Assembly: GCA_016781085.1 (NCBI GenBank)
Contig: JADDQZ010000046.1
Location: forward strand, 1 to 44,348
Source: Actinomycetota bacterium
GTDB taxonomy: Bacteria; Actinomycetota; Thermoleophilia; Solirubrobacterales; Solirubrobacteraceae
Direction: 5' to 3'
Length of the DNA stretch: 44,348 nt
Of this stretch, positions 27,703-36,018 are shown piece after piece; positions within the stretch are counted from its first letter, which is position 1, and every line of letters starts with the position of its first letter. The notes below the pieces were generated by a model, which saw nothing but the letters and a program-made list of their open reading frames with translations, was not told the DNA's origin and ran no database searches. A program made the position numbers and the translations under genes.

Positions 27703-29166
27703 ATGCTTGACACCCCCACGACCGTAATAACGCTTGTCGCCGTTCTGGCGTTCTTCGCCTGGATCGGCGCCCGCGTCGGCCGCGATCGCGATCTGGAGGA
27801 GTTCACGGTCGCGCGCGGGACGCAGAGCGGCACCACGCTCGGCTTGTCTTTCTTCGCGTCCGGCGTTGGTGCGTGGATCCTCTTCGCTCCCCCGGAGATC
27901 GGTTCGTCGATCGGGATTGTCGGCGTCTTCGGTTACGCCATCGCGGCGACGGTGCCGCTGCTCGGACTCGTCCTGGTGGGTGGCCGGTTGCGCCGCGTCA
28001 TGCCGGCGGGCCACAGCCTCATCGACTTCACGCGCTTTCGTTTCGGGCGCACCTTCCACGCGTACGTGCTCGGGGTCACGGTCCTGTTCATGGTCGTCGC
28101 GTTGTGCGCGGAGTTCACCGCGGCCGGCGCCGTGCTCGCACGCCTGTCCAGCGCCGACCCGCGGCTGGGGATCATCGCGCTTGCCGTCGTCACCGCCGCG
28201 TACACGGCCTATGGAGGTCTACGTGCGTCACTGGTGACCGATCGCTGGCAGTCGTACATGTTGTTTGCGCTTCTCGTGGTCGTCGGTGGCGCTGCACTGC
28301 AGAACCTGCCGTCGCTTCCGGAGCAGGGCGCGCGTCCGCTGCGCGAGGTCAACGGCCTTGGCATTCAGGTCGCGCTCACTTTGATCATCGCCGTCACGGC
28401 GCCGAACCTCCTGCACAACGGCTACTGGCAGCGGGTGTGGGCGGCGCGCGACCAGCGCTCGCTCGTGAGGGGAGCTGTGATTGGAGCCGCGACCCGGTTT
28501 CCGGTGGTGTTTCTCGCCGGACTCGTCGGCCTGCTGGCCGCCGAGGCGGCGGTGGAGCTCGGCACGCCGCCGGTGCCGTTCTTCGCGCTGCTGGGCGACC
28601 CTCCGGCGTGGGTGCTCGTCGCGGCGCTGCTGTTGACGGTCGCCTTGTCCGCATCGACTGTCGACACGCTCCAGAACGGGCTGGCCGCTGCGGTGGTGAC
28701 TGAGCGTCCCGACATGGGGCTCATCGGCGCGCGGATCGCGACGGTCCTCTTGACCATCCCGGCGGTCGTCGTGGCCTTCCAGGGCTTCTCGGTCCTGCGC
28801 CTGTTCCTGATCGCGGATCTGCTCGCTGCCGCGACGGTGGTTCCGGCGCTGCTCGGGTTGTGGCCGCGGACAACGTCAGCGGGCGCAATCGCCGGCGCTG
28901 TTGCCGGCCTGGTGGGCGCCGTCGCCTACGGCCTCGTAACCCTGGGTTCGCTTTCGGCCGCGCTCGCGCTTGCTACCTTCGCCGAGGGACCGGCGCTCGG
29001 ACCGTTCGCGAGCGCGCTTGCCGCTTCTGCGCTCGTCACCGTTGTCGTCTCGCTTGTGGGTGGGCGCGATTCGGATCTGTCGGGCCTCGAGCGGGTCGAA
29101 GGTCTGGACGACCGCGAGCTGGCCGTCGGCGAACCCGGGGAGCCTGCGCGCCAAGCCGCCGTATGA
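27703..29166 (+). CDS. SSS-family sodium:solute symporter under TPP riboswitch (candidate thiamin/precursor transporter)
   Basis: 'YTAYGGLRASLVTDRWQSYMLF' and 'VALSASTVDTLQNGLAA' SSS signatures; ATG 27703 preferred because the ORF-track start 27682 lies inside the aptamer. Confidence 0.88.
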   Translation: MLDTPTTVITLVAVLAFFAWIGARVGRDRDLEEFTVARGTQSGTTLGLSFFASGVGAWILFAPPEIGSSIGIVGVFGYAIAATVPLLGLVLVGGRLRRVMPAGHSLIDFTRFRFGRTFHAYVLGVTVLFMVVALCAEFTAAGAVLARLSSADPRLGIIALAVVTAAYTAYGGLRASLVTDRWQSYMLFALLVVVGGAALQNLPSLPEQGARPLREVNGLGIQVALTLIIAVTAPNLLHNGYWQRVWAARDQRSLVRGAVIGAATRFPVVFLAGLVGLLAAEAAVELGTPPVPFFALLGDPPAWVLVAALLLTVALSASTVDTLQNGLAAAVVTERPDMGLIGARIATVLLTIPAVVVAFQGFSVLRLFLIADLLAAATVVPALLGLWPRTTSAGAIAGAVAGLVGAVAYGLVTLGSLSAALALATFAEGPALGPFASALAASALVTVVVSLVGGRDSDLSGLERVEGLDDRELAVGEPGEPARQAAV

Positions 29167-30308
29167 ATGAGCTAGACGCTCGCATCCAGTCCTTCATCGA
29201 GGCGCCCGGCGACCCCGGTCCGGGCGCCCTGGAGGCCCGCTTCAACGCGCTGGCGCTGGAGCTGTTCGCCGACCAATACGAGCGCAACGCGGCCTACCGG
29301 CGCTTCTGTCGCGCTCGGCGTGCCGAGCCTGGGCGCCTACGATCGTGGTGGGAGATCCCCGCAGTTCCGCTGAAAGCCTTCAAGGAGCTGACGCTGGCGT
29401 GCGAGCCGCCGGAAACCGCTGCCGCGGTGTTCATGACCAGCGGAAGCACCGATCCGGCGCGACGCGGACGTAATTACCATCCGCACCTGCGGCTGTACGA
29501 CGCTTCACTGCGAGCGAACTTCGGTGAGTGGTTCCTCCCGGACCGCGAGCGAATGCGCCTGCTCGTGCTCAATCAGCCAGCCGACCAGCAGCCCAACTCG
29601 TCGCTGGCGTACTTCCTGACACGGCTGTTCGACTTCTATGGCGCCTCGGGAAGCGGGTTCTTCATCGGCGAGTCAGGCTTGCACCTCGACTCCCTCGTCG
29701 ACGAGTTGCGCCGAGCCGAAGAAGGCGGCGAGGCGGTTGGGCTGCTGGGCACGTCCTTCGCCTATGTTCACCTTCTGGACGCGCTCCGCGCTGCCGGCCT
29801 GAGCTTTCGCTTGCCGGAGGGAAGCCGGCTGCTCGACACGGGCGGCTTCAAGGGACGCTCGCGCGAGGTGTCTTCCGCGGAACTGCTCGCGCTGTTCGAT
29901 GAGCATCTGGGCATCCCGGCACCTCTCGCAGTCAACTACTACGGGATGACGGAAATCAGCACGCAGTACTACGACCACTCGCTGCGCAGCTTCGTCCAGG
30001 GCTCGACCGCGGAGCCGCGTCACAAGACGGTTCCGCATTGGGCGCGGATCGCGATAATCGATCCTGGAACACGCGAACCGGTGGGGCCCGGAGAGCGCGG
30101 GCTGATCGTGCACTTCGACCTGGCCAATCGGGGCTCTTGCCTCGCCGTGATGGCGGAGGACATCGGGCATGCCGTTCGTGCCGGGACGGCCGGGCCGCAG
30201 GACCCGGGCGGCTTCGTGTTGCACGGACGCGCCGCCGGTACGGAAGCCCGCGGCTGCTCGATCACGCTCGACGAGCTGCTTGCCGCAAACGCGGGGGCGC
30301 GCGCATGA
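29163..30308 (+). CDS. LuxE-like acyl-protein synthetase / adenylating enzyme
   Basis: 'IPAVPLKAFKELTLACEPPETAAAVFMTSGSTDPARRGRNYHPHLRLYDASL' and 'PLAVNYYGMTEISTQYYDHSL'; ATGA overlap with the SSS gene. Confidence 0.9.
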   Translation: MNELDARIQSFIEAPGDPGPGALEARFNALALELFADQYERNAAYRRFCRARRAEPGRLRSWWEIPAVPLKAFKELTLACEPPETAAAVFMTSGSTDPARRGRNYHPHLRLYDASLRANFGEWFLPDRERMRLLVLNQPADQQPNSSLAYFLTRLFDFYGASGSGFFIGESGLHLDSLVDELRRAEEGGEAVGLLGTSFAYVHLLDALRAAGLSFRLPEGSRLLDTGGFKGRSREVSSAELLALFDEHLGIPAPLAVNYYGMTEISTQYYDHSLRSFVQGSTAEPRHKTVPHWARIAIIDPGTREPVGPGERGLIVHFDLANRGSCLAVMAEDIGHAVRAGTAGPQDPGGFVLHGRAAGTEARGCSITLDELLAANAGARA

Positions 30309-31813
30309 GCTCGGTGGTCGTAGCGACAGAGCCGACCCGTGACCTTCAGACCATCGATGGGTTCTTCCTGCCGCAGCTCAGCGAGGAGGAGCTCGCAGAG
30401 CTCGACTGGACGACGCAGAGCTTCGCGGGAGCGGAGCTGCGAATGCCGGTCGTGACGCCGGCTCTCGTCCAAGTGGTCGCTGAGCGGCTGGTCGCCGCTC
30501 AGGCGGAGTTCCTCGCCGATCGTCCTGTGATGGAGATCGCCGACGTGGTCGGCCGCGCGATGAGCCGCTGGTACGACGCGGAATATGCGCCGCGCCGGCT
30601 CGCTGAGGCCCTACTGCCAGAAATCACGGGATACGCCCCGGAGATGGTCCGGCGCGGCCTGCGCCCCTACATGAAGACATTCCGTCGCGATCGCCTGTTG
30701 CGGTTCCTGGCGCAGGATTTCGAGAACCCGTTGGTCCTTGACGGCTTCCAGCCCAATCGCGCGGGCGGTCGCTCCCGCGCGTTCGGCCCGCGCCTCACGA
30801 CGCAGATCTTCGCCGGCAACGTTCCCGGGCTGCCCGCCTGGAACATGATCTGCGCGCTTCTCGTCAAGTCCGCGACACTTGGCAAGTCCTCTTCGCAGGA
30901 ACCGCTGTTCGGCGTCCTGGTCGCGGCGAGCATCGCTGAAGAGGACCCCGGACTCGGCCGTTGCCTCGCCGTCTTGAATTGGCGTGGCGGTGAGGATGAC
31001 GTCGAACGTGCGGCCTTTGAGCGCGCCGACGCCGTGACCGCGACCGGAGGCGTCCGTGCTGTGGAGAGCATCGCCCGACGGGTTCCCGTCGGCGTTCCGT
31101 TCGTCGCATATGGCCACAAGGTGTCGTTCGGTGTGATCGGTCACGAGGCTCTGGCGCTGAACCGCTACGCCGACACGGCCCGGCGTGTCGCCCAGGACGT
31201 CTCCCAGTACGACCAGCAGGGATGCCTCTCGCCGCACGCGGTCTTCGTCGAGCGCAACGGCGCCGTCGACCCGCGGACCTTTGCGGCAGCGCTGGCAGCG
31301 GAGATGGCCCGGTTCGAGCGGGACCGGCCGCGCGCGGTGATCTCCCTCGAGGAGAGCGTCGCCATAGAGGACGTGCGGTCTGGGTACGAATTCCGCGCAT
31401 ACGAGGATCCCGACGCGACGCACGTCCATGCGAGCGCCGACGGCACGGCGTGGACGGTCGTCTACGAGGAACGTCCGGAGCGGTTCGAGCTCTCGCCGCT
31501 CAACCGCGTCGTCCGCGTTCACCCCATCGACGACATCGCCGAGATCGAACGCCGCTTGGCTCCGTTGCGAAGACATCTGCAGACCGCGGGCATCGCCTGC
31601 GCGCCCGACCGCGCCGGTTCCTGGGCCGACCTGCTCGGTCGCTGCGGCGTCGATCGCGTATGTGCGGTGGGGCAGATGCCGCAGCCGGCAGCCGGCTGGC
31701 ACCACGACGGGCGAGGGAGCCTCGCGTCCCTCGTCCGCTGGGTCGACATCGAAGGCGCAGCAGAGACGGAGTTCGAGCGCTACGACCCCGAGTGGACCGC
31801 TCCACGCCCATGA
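30305..31813 (+). CDS. LuxC-like acyl-CoA reductase
   Basis: 'QIFAGNVPGLPAWNMICALLVKSATLGKSSSQEPLFG' and catalytic-Cys-like 'SQYDQQGCLSPHAVFVE'; ATGA overlap with the LuxE-like gene. Confidence 0.9.
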   Translation: MSSVVVATEPTRDLQTIDGFFLPQLSEEELAELDWTTQSFAGAELRMPVVTPALVQVVAERLVAAQAEFLADRPVMEIADVVGRAMSRWYDAEYAPRRLAEALLPEITGYAPEMVRRGLRPYMKTFRRDRLLRFLAQDFENPLVLDGFQPNRAGGRSRAFGPRLTTQIFAGNVPGLPAWNMICALLVKSATLGKSSSQEPLFGVLVAASIAEEDPGLGRCLAVLNWRGGEDDVERAAFERADAVTATGGVRAVESIARRVPVGVPFVAYGHKVSFGVIGHEALALNRYADTARRVAQDVSQYDQQGCLSPHAVFVERNGAVDPRTFAAALAAEMARFERDRPRAVISLEESVAIEDVRSGYEFRAYEDPDATHVHASADGTAWTVVYEERPERFELSPLNRVVRVHPIDDIAEIERRLAPLRRHLQTAGIACAPDRAGSWADLLGRCGVDRVCAVGQMPQPAAGWHHDGRGSLASLVRWVDIEGAAETEFERYDPEWTAPRP

Positions 31814-32643
31814 GCGGGACGCAAGTTCCGCCACCCGGTCCTACCGCGGCACGCCCGCTCCCGCTCGGGTCCAGCGACATGCTCGCCGATCGCGTGGCCC
31901 TCGTCACAGGGGCGAGCAGAGGGATCGGAGCGACCATCGCCCGAGCGCTGGCCGCGCACGGCGCCACCGTGGCGGTCAACTACCTGAGTCGGCACGACCG
32001 CGCGCAGGAGGTCGTGTCGGAGATCCGTGCCGGCGGCGGTCGCGCCGAAGCCTTCGCGGCCGACGTCACCGACGCGGCAGCGGTTTCCGCCATGGCGGCG
32101 AGGGTCAGTGAGCGCTTCGGTCCGGTCAACCTCCTGGTCAACAACGCGCTCCGCGAGTACCGCTTTGACCCGCTCGCCCGCCGCACCGCCTGGGACATCC
32201 CCTGGGAGCATTACGAGCGCCAGTTCGAGGGCAGCCTCGGCGGGGCATTCAACGCTTGCCGTGCCGTCATGCCCGGCATGCGCGACGCCGGCGACGGGCG
32301 CATCGTCAACCTCGTCACCGACCTCATCGAGCGACCCAGCATCGGCTACCACGATTACACGACTGCCAAGGCGGCGCTTCTCGGTTTCTCGCGCAACCTC
32401 GCCGCTGACCTCGGCCCGTTCGGCATCACGGTCAACTGCGTCGCTCCTGGGTTGGTCCACCCGACGGATGCGAGCAACCGGACCACCGACCAGCAACGCG
32501 ACGAGCTCGAAGTGGTAACGCCGCTCCGCCGTCTCGCCAGTCCCGAGGACGTCGCCGGGGCGATTCTCTACTTCGCCAGTCCTTGGTCGTCGTTCGTGAC
32601 GGGGGCCTGCCTGTTCGTCGACGGTGGGCTCGTGATGCGCTGA
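31810..32643 (+). CDS. SDR oxidoreductase (FabG-like)
   Basis: 'RVALVTGASRGIGATIARALAAHGATVAVNY', YTTAK, C-terminal 'FVTGACLFVDGGLVMR'; ATGA overlap with the LuxC-like gene. Confidence 0.9.
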   Translation: MSGTQVPPPGPTAARPLPLGSSDMLADRVALVTGASRGIGATIARALAAHGATVAVNYLSRHDRAQEVVSEIRAGGGRAEAFAADVTDAAAVSAMAARVSERFGPVNLLVNNALREYRFDPLARRTAWDIPWEHYERQFEGSLGGAFNACRAVMPGMRDAGDGRIVNLVTDLIERPSIGYHDYTTAKAALLGFSRNLAADLGPFGITVNCVAPGLVHPTDASNRTTDQQRDELEVVTPLRRLASPEDVAGAILYFASPWSSFVTGACLFVDGGLVMR

Positions 32644-32674
32644 CAGGCCGGCCGTAGGCCTTCACCAGCAGCGG

Positions 32675-32691
32675 CGGCGGCTCTTCCGCCG
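32675..32691. terminator. putative terminator hairpin at the end of the lux-like operon
   Basis: CGGCGG-ctctt-CCGCCG between convergent genes; no U-tract. Confidence 0.35.
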
Positions 32692-32748
32692 AGAACCCAT
32701 GGCCACGGCCGGCCGGCTCGAGCAGGAGTTCCACGGTCGTCGTCGCTC

Positions 32749-33471
32749 TTACCTGTCGCGAAGAACGCCGTCGGCCAGTGCCCCGAACCCGAGGCCGATG
32801 GCCAGCCAGATGGTGCCGCCCACGGCAAGCGAGGCGATTCGGAAGTCGTACAACACCTCGGCAGGGAAGGTGGCCGGGGCTGCCTCGGCCGACGGGAGGA
32901 TCGCCTGAGCGATCGCGACGAGGACGACGAAGACCGCCGCGGCGACGATCGAGGCGTTCCACGGTCCCAGCCGGTTGAGACACTGGCGGCGAATCCGGCT
33001 TGCAGCGATGAGCGCGATGACCGTCACGGCGATCATCGCGATGAACAGCAGACTCCGCGCCTCGATCGTGTCAGCCCCGCCGATGCCCGGCGGATTCGGC
33101 GGATACTTCGTGAAGGGCACCAGCGACACCGCCAGGAAAGCCAGCGCTGCGAGCACGGCAGACGTCGCCCGCGCTCCAGCCGACGACACACGCCCGTAGG
33201 CATACGCGAACACCAACGCGAACAGGCCGCCCATGGCCACCGAGACCAGCACAGTGCCGGTGAGCAACCCGAGCGTCGCCTGCACATTCCGGCTGACGGG
33301 CGCCGGCACGACTTCCGGGTCGGTGCCCTCAGCGAAGTCGATCCCGCGCTGCAGTTGCGGTTCACCCACCAGGTAGGCGACCACGAACGCCAGCACGCCG
33401 GCCGCCACGCCCGCCGCCATCCCTCTCACCAGGAGGGCGCGCACCGTCGCGCCGCCTGAAGTCAATGGCAC
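32749..33471 (-). CDS. cbtA: CbtA, predicted cobalt transporter subunit
   Basis: 240 aa, 'RALLVRGMAAGVAAGVLAFVVAYLVGEPQLQRGIDF' and 'FTKYPPNPPGIGG'; follows CbtB and a cobalamin riboswitch. Confidence 0.85.
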   Translation of the reverse strand: MPLTSGGATVRALLVRGMAAGVAAGVLAFVVAYLVGEPQLQRGIDFAEGTDPEVVPAPVSRNVQATLGLLTGTVLVSVAMGGLFALVFAYAYGRVSSAGARATSAVLAALAFLAVSLVPFTKYPPNPPGIGGADTIEARSLLFIAMIAVTVIALIAASRIRRQCLNRLGPWNASIVAAAVFVVLVAIAQAILPSAEAAPATFPAEVLYDFRIASLAVGGTIWLAIGLGFGALADGVLRDR

Positions 33472-33677
33472 GGGAACGAGAGCAGGTGGCGCGCGTCGTG
33501 AACGAATTCGTGCACCGCGCCGCCGTCGCCGACGAGTGACACGGCGCCGCCCTCGGCGCCGACGAAGAACATGACCACGCCCAGCACGGCGCCGGCCAGC
33601 ACCGCGTACGGGAGCAGCTCGCGCGGGGATGCCACCGGAGCCCGTGTCGCGTCTCGTTCGATAACCAGTTCGGGCAT
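33462..33677 (-). CDS. cbtB: CbtB, predicted cobalt transporter subunit
   Basis: 71 aa single-TM protein with C-terminal 'VHEFVHDARHLLSFPCH' His motif; SD GAGGAGG upstream; cbtA overlaps its 3' end. Confidence 0.85.
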   Translation of the reverse strand: MPELVIERDATRAPVASPRELLPYAVLAGAVLGVVMFFVGAEGGAVSLVGDGGAVHEFVHDARHLLSFPCH

Positions 33678-33704
33678 TTGGGATACCTCCTCGGGATCAC
33701 GCGT

Positions 33705-33828
33705 CCCGGTGTTGGGTCGTTTGGCGCGACGATGCAGGGTCTGGCTGTCGGACACCTCCGGCATCCGCTTCACAGTGGCGCGACCGCGCCGGAATCCCAC
33801 CGGCTTCCCCATCTCCAAGCGCGGGGCG
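33705..33828 (-). promoter_or_regulatory. cobalamin riboswitch upstream of cbtBA
   Basis: Reverse strand 'GGGGAAGCCGGTGGGATTCCGGCGCGGTCGCGCCACTGTGAAGCGGATGCCGGAGGTGTCCGACAGCCAGACCCTGC': conserved GGxGxxAxTCC, CGCCACTGT and B12-box-like AGCCAGACCCTGC. Confidence 0.9.
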
Positions 33829-33909
33829 AGCATACCCCAGCGACCGCCGAGCGCAACCGCCGATCGGCGCTGCTCGGCGTCCCGGGGTCGAACCGGCGCC
33901 GGGTATGCT

Positions 33910-34050
33910 GCTGGCCGTAAGCGCCACGACCCGAGGAACCCGATGCGAATTCGGGACGGTCGCGCCACTGTGACCGCCCTTCGAGGCGGAAGTCAGGAAC
34001 TCGGTCGGCGCGTTGTCCGTCTACGGGAACGCGTTATTCCCAGGGAGGTG
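33910..34050 (+). promoter_or_regulatory. cobalamin riboswitch upstream of cobG
   Basis: 'AAGCGCCACGACCCGAGGAACCCGATGCGAATTCGGGACGGTCGCGCCACTGTGACCGCCCTTCGAGGCGGAAGTCAGGAACTCGGTC'; 3' boundary approximate. Confidence 0.9.
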
Positions 34051-34055
34051 TCGGG

Positions 34056-34109
34056 ATGGGCAGGAAGCTCTCCCGTGCGATCGTCATGAGACGCGCGAGA
34101 TGCAGTTGA
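34056..34109 (+). CDS. putative 17-aa leader peptide MGRKLSRAIVMRRARCS
   Basis: ATG at 34056 with GGGAGG at 34043-34048 (7 nt spacing); stop TGA 34107-34109 overlaps the cobG start at 34100. Confidence 0.45.
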   Translation: MGRKLSRAIVMRRARCS

Positions 34110-35392
34110 TCGAGGATCGTTGTCCCGGGGTGCTGCGGCTTCATGTCGCTGCCGACGGTTGCCTCGCCCGTGTGCGGCTGCCTGGCGGGCGCATCACCGC
34201 GGACGGACTGCGCGCCATCGCGGACGTGGCGGGGCTGGGCAATGGCCTCGTTGAGCTCACTTCGCGTGCCAGCGTGCAGATCCGTGGCTTGCGAGACGGT
34301 GATCGAGCGGCGGCGGCCGATCGCCTGTCAGAGGTCGGTCTGCTGCCGTCGCCGTCGCACGAACGGGTGCGCAACATCATGGCGAGCCCGCTCGGCGGCC
34401 GGGACGTGACTGCGCTGCTGCGCACGGACGAACTCGTCGACGCGCTCGACCGCAGACTGTGCGCGCTTCCTCGCCTGGCGGCGCTTCCCGGGCGTTTTCT
34501 TTTTGCGGTGGATGACGGCAGTGGTGCGCTGCGGCAGGACACCGGCGACGTCACACTGCGCGCGGAAGCAGACGACGCAGGAGAAGTCGCTCTGCGCCTG
34601 CATCTGGCGGGGGCACCGACGACGATCGCCGCTTCGCCGCGGGCGGCCGCCGAGCTTGCGCTAGCGGCAGCGCACGCGTTCTTGACCATGCTCGCCGAAC
34701 GGCCGGTGACAGGGAGCCGACCGGCCTGGCGCATCGCCGACCTGCCGGCGGCCGACGTGGAGCGTCTGGCTCGGCGGCTCGGCGGCGACATGGCCCACCC
34801 GCCCGCCGGTGAGCCAGACGACGTTGAGGACAGCATGCGCCGACACCGACACGGAACGACGATGGCGCCCGGCGTCGTCGAGCAAGTCGACGGCCGCCGC
34901 GCCGTCACGGCCCTCGTTCCGCTCGGGCGCACGGCGGGCGAAACGATCGCCGCGCTGGCCGAACTCGCCGACGACGAGCAGGGCTCCGTCCGCTTCTCGC
35001 CGTCGCGGACGGTCAGCGTCGTTGACGTCGTCCCGTCGCGGGCGTCTCGCGTCGCCGCTCGCCTCGCCGGCATGGGCCTCGTGATCGACGCCGATTCCGG
35101 CTGGCACGGTCTCAGCGCATGCGCCGGCCTGGGCGCATGCGAGAGCGCGCTTGTGGACGTCCGCGCCACTGCAGAACGTCGCGCCGCGGCGCGCGACCAT
35201 CTCGTGCCGGCGCGAGCCGGCTCGGAGCACTGGTCGGCGTGCGAGCGGGGATGTGGCCGCCCTGCGCGCACGGAGCGCACCGTCACGGCCACGGGCGAGG
35301 GCCTTGAAGTCGCCTGGGGAGGGGAGCGCTTCGGCGTCGGCTCGGTCGACGCCGCGCTCGCCTTGCTGGAACGTGAGGACGCACGCCGGTGA
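34100..35392 (+). CDS. cobG: precorrin-3B synthase CobG
   Basis: Sulfite/nitrite-reductase-like repeats ('LVELTSRASVQIRGL', 'SVRFSPSRTVSVVDV') and 'SACAGLGACESAL...SACERGCGRP' Fe-S/siroheme Cys pattern. Confidence 0.85.
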   Translation: MQLIEDRCPGVLRLHVAADGCLARVRLPGGRITADGLRAIADVAGLGNGLVELTSRASVQIRGLRDGDRAAAADRLSEVGLLPSPSHERVRNIMASPLGGRDVTALLRTDELVDALDRRLCALPRLAALPGRFLFAVDDGSGALRQDTGDVTLRAEADDAGEVALRLHLAGAPTTIAASPRAAAELALAAAHAFLTMLAERPVTGSRPAWRIADLPAADVERLARRLGGDMAHPPAGEPDDVEDSMRRHRHGTTMAPGVVEQVDGRRAVTALVPLGRTAGETIAALAELADDEQGSVRFSPSRTVSVVDVVPSRASRVAARLAGMGLVIDADSGWHGLSACAGLGACESALVDVRATAERRAAARDHLVPARAGSEHWSACERGCGRPARTERTVTATGEGLEVAWGGERFGVGSVDAALALLEREDARR

Positions 35393-36018
35393 GCCACGAC
35401 TACGTCCGCGACGGTCAGGAGATCTACCGGCGGTCGTTCGCGATCATCCGCGCGGAAGCCGATCTCGCGGGCGTCGAGCCCGTTCTCGAGCGCACGATCG
35501 TGCGAATGATCCACGCCTGCGGCATGGTCGACCTGCCGCAAGACGTCGTCGCGTCCGCAGGCTTCGGTGCGGCAGCCGAAGTCGCGATCCGCAACGGCGC
35601 ACCGATCCTCTGCGACACCAGCATGGTCGCGTCGGGGATCACGCGATCGCGTCTGCCGGCGGGCAACGATGTCGTCTGCACCTTGAACGACCCGGGCATC
35701 GCTCAGCTTGCCGCGCGACTCGAGACGACGCGCACGGCAGCCGCCATCGAGCTTTGGAAGCCGCGCTTGGAGGGCGCTGTGGTCGTGATCGGCAATGCCC
35801 CCACTGCGCTCTTTCACCTGCTTGACATCGTCGCCGACGGCGCGGCGCGGCCTGCTGCGGTCATCGGCGTGCCGGTCGGCTTCGTGGGCGCCGCGGAGTC
35901 CAAGGTCGCGCTCTCCCAGAACGCGAGCAGCCTGGAGCACCTGGTCGTACTCGGTCGCCGCGGCGGCAGCGCGATCGCAGCGGCGGCCGTCAACGCCCTG
36001 GCGAGCATGGCCGAATGA
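35389..36018 (+). CDS. cobH: precorrin-8X methylmutase
   Basis: 'VVASAGFGAAAEVAIRNGAPILCDTSMVASGITRSRLPAGNDVVCTLNDP' and 'VIGVPVGFVGAAESK'. Confidence 0.93.
   Translation: MSHDYVRDGQEIYRRSFAIIRAEADLAGVEPVLERTIVRMIHACGMVDLPQDVVASAGFGAAAEVAIRNGAPILCDTSMVASGITRSRLPAGNDVVCTLNDPGIAQLAARLETTRTAAAIELWKPRLEGAVVVIGNAPTALFHLLDIVADGAARPAAVIGVPVGFVGAAESKVALSQNASSLEHLVVLGRRGGSAIAAAAVNALASMAE

Noticed and set aside
27375-27836. 153 aa minus-strand ORF over the tRNA and riboswitch
   Set aside because: Overlaps tRNA-Ser and the TPP riboswitch, which are far better supported
29163-31813. Bioluminescence (lux) operon
   Set aside because: Only luxE/luxC-like genes are present; no luxA, luxB or luxD nearby, and control is by a TPP riboswitch
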